Assembly (NCBI RefSeq): GCF_000003195.3
Contig: NC_012872.2
Location: 17,626,491 to 17,690,490, forward strand
From: Sorghum bicolor
Taxonomy: Eukaryota > Streptophyta > Magnoliopsida > Poales > Poaceae
Direction of reading: 5' to 3'
Length of the DNA: 64,000 nt
The translations under genes and the position numbers were made by a program. Numbering within the stretch: the first letter of the stretch is position 1; each line of letters opens with the position of its first letter. The notes beneath the pieces are model-generated. The model was not told where the DNA came from. It was given only the letters and a program-made list of their open reading frames with translations, and searched no databases. Below are positions 34,569 through 44,537 of this stretch, piece by piece.

Positions 34569-35450
34569 ATGGTGAAAAAGAACCTGAAGGTTTGGGAGGA
34601 ATGCTTGCCACATGTGGAGTTTGCATATGACAGGGAAGTACACTCTAACACTAATATGTGTCCTTTTGAAATTGTATATGGGTTCAAACCTATTGCTCCG
34701 ATAGATTTGTTGCCCCTTCCATTGCAGGAAAGAACCAATATGGAAGCCTCCAAGTGTGCTGCATACATCAAGAAGGTACACGAGAAGACCAAGGAAGCAA
34801 TTGAACTCAAGGCAGGACGCAAGGCTGCAAGTATGAACAAACATAGGAAGAAGGTGTTATTTGAAACCGGGTACTTGGTGTGGATACACTTGCGCAAGGT
34901 TCGCTTTTCTCAGCAGCGCAAATCAAAATTGCTGCCACGAGAAGATGGTCCATTTCATGTTCTTAAGAAGATCAATGACAATGCATACAAGATTAATCTT
35001 CCTGCAAGTTATGGCGTGAGCAACTCCTTCAATGTTGCTGATCTTTCACCATTCACAAGTGAAGACACTTCAGAGTCGAGGACGACTCCTTTTCAAGAGG
35101 GGGAGGATGATATGACCACGCCACCAAGCAAGATGTCACAAGCTCCAAGTCAAGCTACATCCACTCAAGTTTCACCTACAGCGACACTAGCCCAAGTCAT
35201 CGATGGACCGATTACACGTAGTCATGCAAAGAAGCTACAACAAGAGGTCCACGCGCTACTTTGTGAGATTCATTTTAACATTAATGAGAATTATATACTA
35301 CCTAAGTGTTGTATCTTGATTGTACTAAGGTATATAGAAGAAGAGAAGGATGAATCGGACCCTGAAGAACGGACCAGTGCAAGTTCTAGAAGATGTCAAA
35401 AACGGACCAGTGGAAGTCAAAAACGGACCAGTGCAAACAAATCTTCATAA
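34569..35450 (+). pseudogene. Integrase C-terminus of element F, running into 3' LTR
   Basis: Same frame as 32937-34565 after one TGA (34563-34565). It contains NLKVWEECLPHVEFAYDREV, CPFEIVYGFKPIAPIDLLPL, GYLVWIHLRKVRFSQQRKSK (the GPY/F-like module) and FNVADLSPF. The right LTR begins at 35108, so the last about 114 codons (DMTTPPSKMSQ to the stop at 35448) are LTR-encoded, as described for CRM-type elements. No catalytic integrase residues remain. Confidence 0.85.
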
Positions 35451-36537
35451 CTTTTTATTCACAAAAGCTATGAAGGTCCATGAGCACTTTTTGGAAATCT
35501 TGACGAGTCTACTTTCCAATGAATCTAGTGGCGACCAGTTTGGATACTCCATATTGCCTGCAGACCAGAATTAGTACAGACTGCTCAGAAGGTCAACAGT
35601 CTGTTGTGACAGAATGTTGGTACAACTTTCCAAGTAAAATTGTACTAATCTACAAAGTTTCTTGCTGGTTGGCATACATTTCTGGAAAGCCCTTTGAGTC
35701 TAGTTTCACACCCAAGAAACGGTTCATCATTTGGACTTGCTAATAAAAAGTTATCGTCAGTTTATTGAAAACTGCTCTGGAGGCCAACAGTCACGCGAAG
35801 CCACTTCGGGAATCCATTTCGAGGGGACCTTTCACATTGCTTTCCCTCAGAAACTCTATTTCATTTTCATACCTATCTAGCTAGCAGGGCTGTTGCTAGT
35901 ATAAATACCCCCTAAGACTCATTGTAATCTAAGACTTTTGATAATTGAAATACAGAACCCCTTTTGTTTAGCTGTGTGCTAGCAAATATTCAGAGAGTGA
36001 TCTCTACCCCTTGCTCTTGTGATTTCCTCGCGGGATTACATAGGCGGCGGCTTCATCCACTCCCAATTGGTGCTCCTACTCCCTTCAAGGTATTTCTTGA
36101 TTGATTGTAGGCTGTGTTGGTTGGCTCTTTGAGAGTGTGGTTGGGCGAATCCTCGATTCAGGTTGCCGGTTAAAGAAATACAGAACCCCTTTTGTTTAGC
36201 TGTGTGCTAGCAAATATTCAGAGAGTGATCTCTACCCCTTGCTCTTGTGATTTCCTCGCGGGATTACATAGGCGGCGGCTTCATCCACTCCCAATTGGTG
36301 CTCCTACTCCCTTCAAGGTATTTCTTGATTGATTGTAGGCTGTGTTGGTTGGCTCTTTGAGAGTGTGGTTGGGCGAATCCTCGATTCAGGTTGCCGGTTA
36401 AAGACGGTGGTTTGTTTCGAGTTTTATTTGTCAGGTTGCACTAGTTATCACTGCCTACAGCAAGTTATCCGGCTGTTCTTCAGCTAGTTATCGGTGTTCA
36501 TCCTACGTCGTGAAGATCGAGACAACGTGTCGTATCA
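35108..36537 (+). repeat. Right LTR of element F, with perfect 228-bp duplication
   Basis: Same ends as the left LTR. It is 232 bp longer because 35948-36175 is repeated head-to-tail as 36176-36403 without a visible mismatch; the left LTR has one copy. Without it the lengths agree (1,202 against 1,198). Confidence 0.9.
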
Positions 36538-36542
36538 CTACA

Positions 36543-37698
36543 AGTCGATCATCAAACCACAACACACCCTTCTCATCAACCCTAAAATGCTTGGTGTCTT
36601 ACTCTTTCATCTTTCTCTTGATATGGAAGATAGCAGGGTTGGTCTTTTGTAGCTCTATGATTTGGCTTTCTAAAGAACAACTGACCACGATATTATGCAA
36701 GACTACAGGGTGCATAAGGGCATCTGCTTAATCAACTCTATGATTTGGCTTTCTAAAGAACAGCCTTCTTCGAGGAGAGGTCTAACATGTTGCTTTCGGC
36801 TAAGGGCATCTGCTACAACATTGGCCTTGCCTGGATGATAGTGCACTTCAAGATTATAATCCTTAATCAACTCTAACCATCTTCATTGTCTCATGTTCAG
36901 CTTGGGCTGGGTGAAGATATACTTGAGGCTCTTATGGTCAGTGTAAATATGACACAGATTACCCAAGAGATAATGCCTCCAGAGCTTCAATGCATGCACA
37001 ACTGCCGCTAACTCTAGATCATGAGTAGCATAGTTGACTTCATGCTTCCTTAGATGCCGAGAGGCATAGGCAATGACTCGGCCTTCTTGCATAAGCACAC
37101 AACCTAAACCGCTGCTAGCGACATCACAAAAGACATCAAATGGCTTTTCAATGTCAGGTTGTGCCAAAATAGGAGCAGTGGTTAGCAAATGGCGTAAGGC
37201 ATTAAAAGCGACTTCACACTCTTGAGACCACATGAGTTTCACATCTTTTTGCAGTAGCTTGGTCATAGGCTTGGCTATCTTAGAGAAGTCTAGAATGAAG
37301 CAACGATAATAACCTGCTAGACCGAGAAAACTCCGAACCTCGTGCACTGAAGTTAGGGCTTTCCAGTCTAGGACCTCTTGTACTTTGGTAGGATCAACAG
37401 AGATTCCATCTTCAGACAAAATATGGCCTAGGAAAGGCACTTTTTTTAGCCAAAACTCACATTTGCTGAACTTGGCATAAAGCTGATGTTCTCGCAATCT
37501 GGTGAGTACAATCCGAAGGTGCTTCTCATGGTCTTGGGCATTTTCAGAATACACCAATATATCATCGATGAACACCACCACAAACTTATCTAGTTCAGGC
37601 ATGAATACCAAATTCATCAGGTACATAAAATGAGCAGGGGCATTAGTGTTGATGCAAAAGCTGATCTGCAAACACAAATGGCTAATACCTGATTCAAA
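36543..37698 (-). pseudogene. Element D: RT end and RNase H (minus)
   Basis: From 37677 downward: [12 protein letters not shown], the catalytic box [20 protein letters not shown] (about 37590), [31 protein letters not shown], then RNase [32 protein letters not shown] and [11 protein letters not shown]. Below 36883 it continues as a damaged integrase linker that joins, across element F, to 29620 (..VDEKGVLWFDDRLVV followed by PKDREL). Sequence above 37677 is degenerate, and the element ends where G's LTR starts (37699). Confidence 0.85.
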
Positions 37699-38361
37699 TG
37701 TTAAGGCGTGCCAGCCGATTTGACCTTACAACCGACAAAGGTGGTAACTCGAACACTTTGGTCCCGACAACAGCGATGCGCCCGGATGTCACAGCCAAGA
37801 GGTGCTCACGCGGAACTTTGAGAACACGCCGAGTTTGACTCGATGAATTCCTAAGAACTCATAGTAAAAGGAAAATATGACGAAGTCGTCGAAAAGTAGA
37901 TGCTAAAATATGTATAAAAACTTGTGTTTGATTGATAGATTCATTCATTACATGGCCCTAGGGTCTACATTTATACCCTGTCCGAAGAGCTACAATCAGA
38001 CACGACTAGGATTTGAATTCCAAATTAACTAGAACCCGTACACAAAACGAATTCTAATAACTAAGGAAAATATTAAACTATCCTTCGTAACCGATCGGGA
38101 CACTATCATGAATCAATCGGCAACCTCTACGTTTTCCTCCAGAGTCATCGGCAGACTACTTGTTACAGCTATCGGCAAACACCGGCATCGGTCATCAGTA
38201 CAAATATGCCATCACCTCTGGACTTAATCATATTCGGTCGTTTCCCCATCGGTAACCACCTTCATCGGCAGCTTCCCTGCAAACCAGTTACCATGGCTCC
38301 ATCTGCCGATCTGTATTCCAGGCACGTGTCAAAAGACACACGTCCAAAAATGGTGTCAACA
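37699..38361 (-). repeat. 3' LTR of element G
   Basis: Minus-strand start TGTTGACACCA at 38361, end GCCTTAACA at 37699 (TGTTGA/TTAACA terminal inverted match), preceded by a G-rich purine tract at 38362-38375. A possible minus-strand TATA (GGTATAAATG) is near 37970. No TSD partner can be tested. Confidence 0.75.
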
Positions 38362-38761
38362 CATGCCCCCCAATTTCGGAGTATAAAATCATTAATGCTC
38401 TGAAATTCTCTGCAGTAATGACGCCTTTCCGCAATTACTTCTCCCAATCTGGTAATCAGCCACCAAATCTGAACAACCTTGGCCCGATTCTCTCGTAGAT
38501 TCCTCGAATTTCTCAACCTCTCCAATCGAATCTCCCCACTCATGCGTTCATCGGCAATATTACCGTTAGACAGAACTGCCGATGGGACGACCAGGCGATC
38601 TTGCGCAGTAAAATATCTCCAAAATCACGACCGCTTGCTGTCAAATCACCTGCGCAATCCCTTGATTACCGTTCTAATAGTTACCATATCCACCTGAACA
38701 CCCTCGGATTTCACGGATGCGGCAAAGAGATAAGTCGGATTTGCCCCTGCCTGTTTTGTCC

Positions 38762-38769
38762 TATAAATA
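38762..38769 (+). promoter_or_regulatory. TATA box of the antisense gene in G
   Basis: TATAAATA, 130 bp before the ATG at 38899, outside the LTR. It would drive transcription opposite to pol. Confidence 0.6.
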
Positions 38770-38898
38770 CTTCCTTCTTCGGTACTCTCCATCTTGTCAT
38801 TCTACAGCCCAAAATCTACTTTCCCGGCGGCGGTATCCCCCAAGAACTTCAGCAAGAACCTCCTTCACCAAACCTCGAAATCTCTGATTCGTGAAGAA

Positions 38899-41800
38899 AT
38901 GGCCATCAACTTCATTGTTCCTGAGGTTAGTCTTCCATCGTCCTTCTTTTTGTACTTTTGCTGTACTTCTATTCATCTACGATTCCTTTTGCTGAGTACC
39001 CTTTTTTCTTTTTATTTTTTCATCCCTAAAACTTTTAGGATTTGGCCGATAAGATCGTAATCCCCACCAATCAACCTCACTTCCAATGTCTCGGCCCTTT
39101 AGGGAACCCAGATCCCACCAATCTAATAAATGCAGAGACAAATAGAATCCCCTTCAGAGCCGAAAACTTTTCCTTAGATCTATGGAAAGATGCTTTTCGT
39201 TCTTGGCCCAGTCCTACCAAAGGATGGAAAGACTGGTTCCTGAGAGTCAACCATTCAAATGCGGTCCAATGGGGTGAGCGGAAATTAGATCAGTGCATCA
39301 GGTTATCCTTTGCCAATATGGTGAGAAACGAGTCACTGCTGATAGCTGCCTCGTATTTTTGGTCAGACACACTGAATGCTTTCGTATTCGGCCATGGTCC
39401 TGCTTCACCCACTCTTGCCGATGTACTCATGCTCACCGGCCTTGATATATCCACTGCCGATAACAGTCATTTATTTGACACCAAGCCCAGTTCTAAGGTA
39501 GAGACTCGTGCTATCGGCGGTTGGTCTGGGTACATTTAGAAGTACCGAAAGACAGGATCTGTCGGGGAGAGGGAGTAGGCAATTTTCTTGAACATGTGGT
39601 TGGATAAGTTCGTATTCTGTGGCCGATCGGCAGGGCCAACCTCTGTCTATCTATCGGCAGTGGAAAGACTGGCCAATGGTGGCCGATTTCCTCTTGGCCG
39701 ATACTTGCTCGGTGCTGTTTACCATCTTCTTTATCAGGTAGCTAGGAAACTCCTGCTAGGTCAACCCATCGGCAACTTAGGGGGACCTTGGTGGCTCATC
39801 AACATGTGGCTCAATGTTCATATGCATAAACGCCTTGGATTCAACCTTTTTGCACAGCGTTTTCCAAGAGACATAGCCGAAGATCATGAGTTGGATGAAG
39901 AAGAATCGGCAACTCGCTCTCCTCTGAACCATGGTGAAGCTGCCATAGTTCTACCTGGTACCGGTGGTAATGAGGACCGCCGATTCTTTTAGACTCTTTA
40001 CGAGGGCCAGACCAAAGACCAGCGGGCATGGATGCCCTATGAGGATCCAGAAACCAGATTCCCGCTCACTTTCCACCCCTTCGACAATGCTCTCAACAAG
40101 GACCACGATCTGATGATGGCAATCATCACTCCGAGAGCCATACCAGTGAACTTCTTTGGCAGTGGAAAAGCTTCCAATCTCACCTATGGATTCTACAATC
40201 CATCGGCATTGGCTCGTCAATTGGCCTTCGGGCAATTGCTGATTGCACTCTGCTATACCGATGTGGTGAAACCAAGGGAAACCATCACCAGTGATCTTGA
40301 GTGGATCAGAATAGCTCAACTTCCACCAAACGCCGATACATCAGACATCTACCTATCGGCTTGGATCCCTTTTTTTATTACCCAGGCGTACAAACAATGG
40401 TGGGCAGAATGGAAAGAGCATCTGTTTTGTAGATCGGCGCTTACGTACCGCGGTATGATCGACTCTGCGTATAAGGTCCCTGATAACACCGTAAGTCTTC
40501 AACCGATGCCTCAATCTTATTACTTTCGCTTTTATCGGCAACTTACTTCCTCTATTCTACATAGGTTGATGATACACCACCGTCAGTCAGCAGAAGTGGT
40601 AGGCCGATCGAACTCCTGCCATCGGTCCTGATTTCTTTGATTGGCAATAACGCTCAAAGTTTGGCGGCCTTAATGCACCGGGACGCGCGTTTCAAGAAAA
40701 TCACCACCAAGCGGACCAAGACATCTCCATCGGTCGCTGCCGCTGCTCTGGCGCAAGTTTTTAAGGTAGAAAGTTCCTATTTCTCCAATTTATACCGATC
40801 CCATTCCATACTTACATGGCCTTTTTCAGGATACATCGGCCGCCATGGGCACCTCATTGGTAACTTTCACTTTCTTGACCATAACTCCATCAATACTCTG
40901 TTACAATTGTACTTATAAAACCTTTATTTGTTGTATCAGCAGACTGGCAAATTGGTAAAGACCAGAAGTACCAAAACAACTGTCGATGCCCCCCAGTCCA
41001 GCCAAGTTAAGAGAAAGGGTCCCAAGAGTACCAAGTCACAAGCAAAGCGTCAGAGGACAGCATCACCTCCTCCTCCTCCTCCTCCAGGGTCACCGATTCA
41101 TGTGGAATCGTCCCCTTCTTCATCAGAGGCTCAGACACAACAAGCACCATCTCCACCTCAGCCACAAGAGGTACCTCAACCAGAAGAAATACCAGCCGAT
41201 ATACTTGAACAGACTACCGATCCAGTGGGATCAATCATATCATCGGTAGTCTCTTCAATCCAGACAAGCACTACACCCCCTCAAGGTAAGGTTCTGTTTA
41301 TAAGATTATTTGCCGATGGATTTTTATTTCACTAACTTGTAACTCATTATCATATATTTTCCAGCTAGCATTATTCCATTGGCAACCCCAGCCAGTCAAC
41401 CTGTAGTACCATCGGCTTCAGCTAGCCAGAGGCGAGAAATCGCCCTAAAACAAGTAAGTTACCTGATTTCTATTTTTATCATCACCAGCGTCTGATCATC
41501 AAATAACATATTTTATTTTTCTTTTCCAAGAACAAGATTCCCCAGATAGCTTGTTCTCTTTTGCTATTGAAATTTCTGATGACGAAGGCGATGAAGCAAG
41601 CTCTTCTCAAGCAGTAGGGATTTCATCAGCAGAAATCAGAGCTAAACTGGAGGATCTACTGGTCTTGCTTCATCAGGATACAGCCCAACTAGTTGATGAC
41701 TCCGATCCAGCTAAGGCTCTGTTCAAGGCTCTCAGAGGCCAAATTCCTGCTGATGCCGAGGAGACCCTTTTTCAAGCTGCGCATTTAGAGAGCCGCCAGC

Positions 41801-42224
41801 TTCAGTATCAAAAAGCTGCTCAACGTCTTGCCGATAGAGCCACTCATGTCTAGCTCTCAGAGGAGGTAATGAAAGTGAAGCATCTTGCCGATTAGAAGCA
41901 TAAGAGCATCGGCATTCTAAAATCCTCTGGAGATATGCTGAAACAAAAGATCTCCGATCTATCAGCAAAAAGGGAAGCCTATTGGCAGAACTTAAGCAAG
42001 TAGAAGAGGCTTTGTCCCAAGCTCATCAAGAAGAAAGACAGCTGTCTGAAACAATCAAGACCCTTGAGCAAGAGCGAAACATCCACGCTCGCAAGGCACT
42101 GCAAATGAAGAAAAAGCTGAAGCCAGTGGAGGGTTCTGCCGATGAAGATATCAGGGAGATAGAAGAAACCGATCAAATTCGTCTGCGCGCTATATCGGCG
42201 ATCCAAGCTCTACTGAGCGAATAA
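38899..42224 (+). pseudogene. Antisense plant-mobile-domain gene of element G
   Basis: Exon 1 ATG 38899-38925 (MAINFIVPE), donor GTTAGT, acceptor TTTTAG at 39038. The second exon reads DLADKIVIPTNQPHFQCLG, WKDWFLRVNHSNAVQWGERK, ESLLIAASYFWSDTLNAFVF, TLADVLMLTGLDIS and later PFFITQAYKQWWAEWKEHLF, the order of a plant mobile domain (PMD, aminotransferase-like). Further GT-AG introns at 40491-40564, about 40766-40946, 41286-41364 and 41452-41530. The C-terminal part is Pro/Ser-rich then coiled-coil (41551-42224). Stops at 39537, 39576, 39990 and 41851 and small shifts show decay. PMD proteins of hosts act in silencing and genome stability; the role of element copies is unknown. Direction is opposite to the element's own pol. 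Confidence 0.75.
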
Positions 42225-42380
42225 GCTTTTCATCGGCGGCATGTCTCACTCTTTCTTCAAAAACTGCTGATTGTTTTAGTCTAGCCAATAGGACTGTTAT
42301 CGGCATCTTTTGAAAACATCTTGTGCAGTCCCAGATACATTTCAATCCAGCCGACAGGAGTGTTATCGGCATTTAAACTT

Positions 42381-42876
42381 TTATGTATCGACCCATATGC
42401 TTGGGTAATACCTCTTTAAATACTTTCCATTCAATGCCCTGTGAAATTCAACTCCTTTGAGAGTTTCAAAAATATAGGCATTACCAGGAGCAGATCGATT
42501 TATCCGATAAGGACCTTCCCAATTGGGAGACCACTTGCCAAACTTTGAACTCTTAGTCCCAATCGGTAATATCAATTTCCATACCAAATCTCCATCGACA
42601 AACTCCTTAGCTTTTACCTTTTTATCATACCATCTGGCTACTCTCTTTTTATTTTCTTCTATACTCATCAAAGCCTTCAGCCAATGCCCTGCTAAATCAT
42701 CCAATTCGTCTTTCATTAAATTAGCATAGTCATCGGCCGCCAGCTGATCTTGAAAAGATAGTCGCCTAGATCCAGTCTTGATCTCCCAAGGTAGCACGGC
42801 ATCGTGTCCATACACTAACTGATAAGGTGAAACTTTGATCGACCCATGTTGAGGAAAGCTAGTCGGCAGTCTACCT
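42381..42876 (-). pseudogene. Element G: integrase C-terminus
   Basis: Minus-strand reading: HGSIKVSPYQLVYGHDAVLP, DDLAGHWLKALMSIEENKKR, VARWYDKKVKAKEFVDGDLV and FGKWSPNWEGPYRINR, then FHRALNGKYLKRYYPS and stop. This is the GPY/F-type end of Tat-lineage integrase. The catalytic core is missing because element H starts at 42877. Confidence 0.85.
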
Positions 42877-43305
42877 TGGGGTATACCCATAGTAGTAGTT
42901 TATCGGTAGACGGTGCGCAAGCTACGAACTTGATGGTGACGCAAGACACGAACAAGGTTTTTATCTAGGTTCGGCCACCGTGTGGGCGTAATACCTACGT
43001 CCTGCTCTGATTGTATTGGATTGTGTTGAGAGAATAATATGTCCTAGGGGGGTCCCTTGCCCCTCCTTATATAGTCCGGAGGACAAGGTTACAGATCTGG
43101 AAACTAATCCTAGTCGGTTACAATTGCCATAGATAGAACGATATCAATTCCTATTCTAACCGACTAGAATCTGGCTTGATCTCCACGTCTTGTTTCCTTG
43201 CGCGAGACTCCGAGTAGTTGGATCAAGCCTCAAACTATCTTCGTGATGGACCAAGTCTCCTGGCCCAAGTCTAACCGTAAGGGTATAGGGGTTTATACCC
43301 CCACA
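42877..43305 (-). repeat. 3' LTR of element H
   Basis: Minus-strand start TGTGGGGGTATAAACCCC at 43305, end TATACCCCA at 42877, so the tips are nearly inverted copies. A minus-strand TATATAAGG (near 43056-43064) is a likely LTR promoter. The left border is inferred from this match; the G integrase continues next to it. Confidence 0.7.
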
Positions 43306-44407
43306 GCTAGTCCCCGAGCACCATGTATTGTGATGTAACACGCCGTCTTGAGCTTCTTCGACCAGTGAGGCTTGACATCTTCAATATGAGGAAAGTCGCC
43401 CAAACAGTTGCAACAGTATTTTAACCAACTCAAAAGATAGTTGATCAACATTGACATCGAAGAAGCAGGTTGTTCAAAGAATACATGGTGCTCTTAATAA
43501 AAAAATATTTCTTTCCTGGTGAAGTGTGCCCACTTTACTTTTCTGAAATGTATAGGATCTCAAAAGCAAGCGAATTCACCGCAAGGTGAAGTGTGCCCAC
43601 TTAGTCCCCGAGCCTGGTAGTAGGTGACGTAGGCACGTGGTGCCAGGGTCAAAAAAGTCTTCATAAAAATCCTTAAACTGAGATGCATCGCCAGATGCAT
43701 CGTACCGATGTAGTCCCCGAGCTTGCTAGAAGGCGAAGTATGAGCCTTGTAGCAAGGTCTTAAAAAATAAAATTTACCAGTCCCCGAGCATATCATGCTC
43801 GTCTGCAAAGGAACAGACTAACCGACAAGTCGACCAGCTGAAATAGACTAATCAACCAGCCTCCGAGCAGGTAACGCTCTGTGGTCGGTACAATCCCTAA
43901 ACTCTCAAATTTAATGGGCTGGTCGACCAGTCCCCAAGCTTGCGTTGCTCGGTGGTCGGTTCAGTCCCTAGGCTCTCAATCTGGTGGGCTGGTTGACCAG
44001 TCCCCGAGCGTATGGTGCTCGGTGGTCGGTTCAGTCCCCAGGCTCTCAATCTGGTGGGCTGGTCGACCAGTCCCCGAGCGTATGGTGCTCGGTGGTCGGT
44101 TCAGTCCCCAAGAATGTCATACACGATTCTCCACCAAATCTACTTGTCTCTTGAAAAAAAGTATCTTGCCGCATTAATGCTCGATGTGACAAGGCATCCT
44201 GACGTATTGTTAGATGTTTGCGTAAAAAGGTGCGCCTGCTAACTGTACAGCCGCTCTTTGCGTAGTTCAAGAAAGTGAAACCATCAATTATTCAGAAAAG
44301 CCATCGTATTAACTGCCGGTAATTATTGAAAACCGAAACGCCGCATCCGCCGCAGGGCCCGCCCACTTCCCAAGAATGCGGGAAGTGGAAGAGGTGGAGC
44401 CGTTGCT
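43306..44407 (+). repeat. Spacer of element H with 70-bp tandem repeats
   Basis: Non-coding region between LTR and antisense gene. CAGTCCCCGAG recurs many times. From 43903 to 44112 there are three head-to-tail units of 70-71 bp (starting TCTCAAT at 43903, 43974 and 44044), each with GACCAGTCCCCGAGCG..GGTGGTCGGTTCAG, and a degenerate fourth before them. It sits upstream of the antisense gene's TATA box and may be its promoter region. Confidence 0.75.
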
Positions 44408-44415
44408 TATAAAAG
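44408..44415 (+). promoter_or_regulatory. TATA box of the antisense gene in H
   Basis: TATAAAAG, 130 bp before the ATG at 44538. Confidence 0.65.
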
Positions 44416-44537
44416 GCTCAACATAGCGCTCGCAATCTTCACCCTGCCTTTGCCTTCAAGCCTTCTGTTCTTGCCATTCCTGCGTTATACAACCTCCATC
44501 CTTAATCGCCCAGCTCGCAGTCGTTGCTACGGCATCA

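Larger units (their letters stand above)
29626..36537 (+). mobile_element. Element F: CRM-like chromovirus with internal deletion, 6,912 bp
   Basis: LTRs 29626-30823 and 35108-36537, TSD CTACA at 29621-29625 and 36538-36542, primer site TGGTATCAAAGC at 30827. Internal order: gag 31755-32297 with a knuckle at 32345, protease 32310-32852, RT/RNase H 32937-34540, then integrase C-terminus to 35450, which runs into the 3' LTR. The integrase zinc finger and catalytic core are missing. The integrase tail (MCPFEIVYGFKPIAPIDLLP, QERTNMEASK) is like that of grass CRM/CRR centromeric retrotransposons; the clade is likely but not proven. It is inserted in the pol of element D. Confidence 0.9.
37699..42876 (-). 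mobile_element. Element G: Tat-lineage Ty3/gypsy with antisense gene (partial)
   Basis: On the minus strand: truncated integrase C-terminus (42876-42381), then a spacer, an antisense gene on the plus strand (38899-42224), a polypurine tract (38362-38375) and the 3' LTR (38361-37699). The upstream part of the element would lie beyond H, outside the window or lost. Additional antisense ORFs between pol and 3' LTR are known for plant Tat/Retand elements, and plant-mobile-domain genes have been reported in them. The whole element is saturated with GCCGAT/ATCGGC. Confidence 0.78.

Noticed and set aside
43903..44112. CRISPR-like array (70-bp repeated units)
   Set aside because: Head-to-tail tandem repeats without unique spacers, in a plant retroelement.
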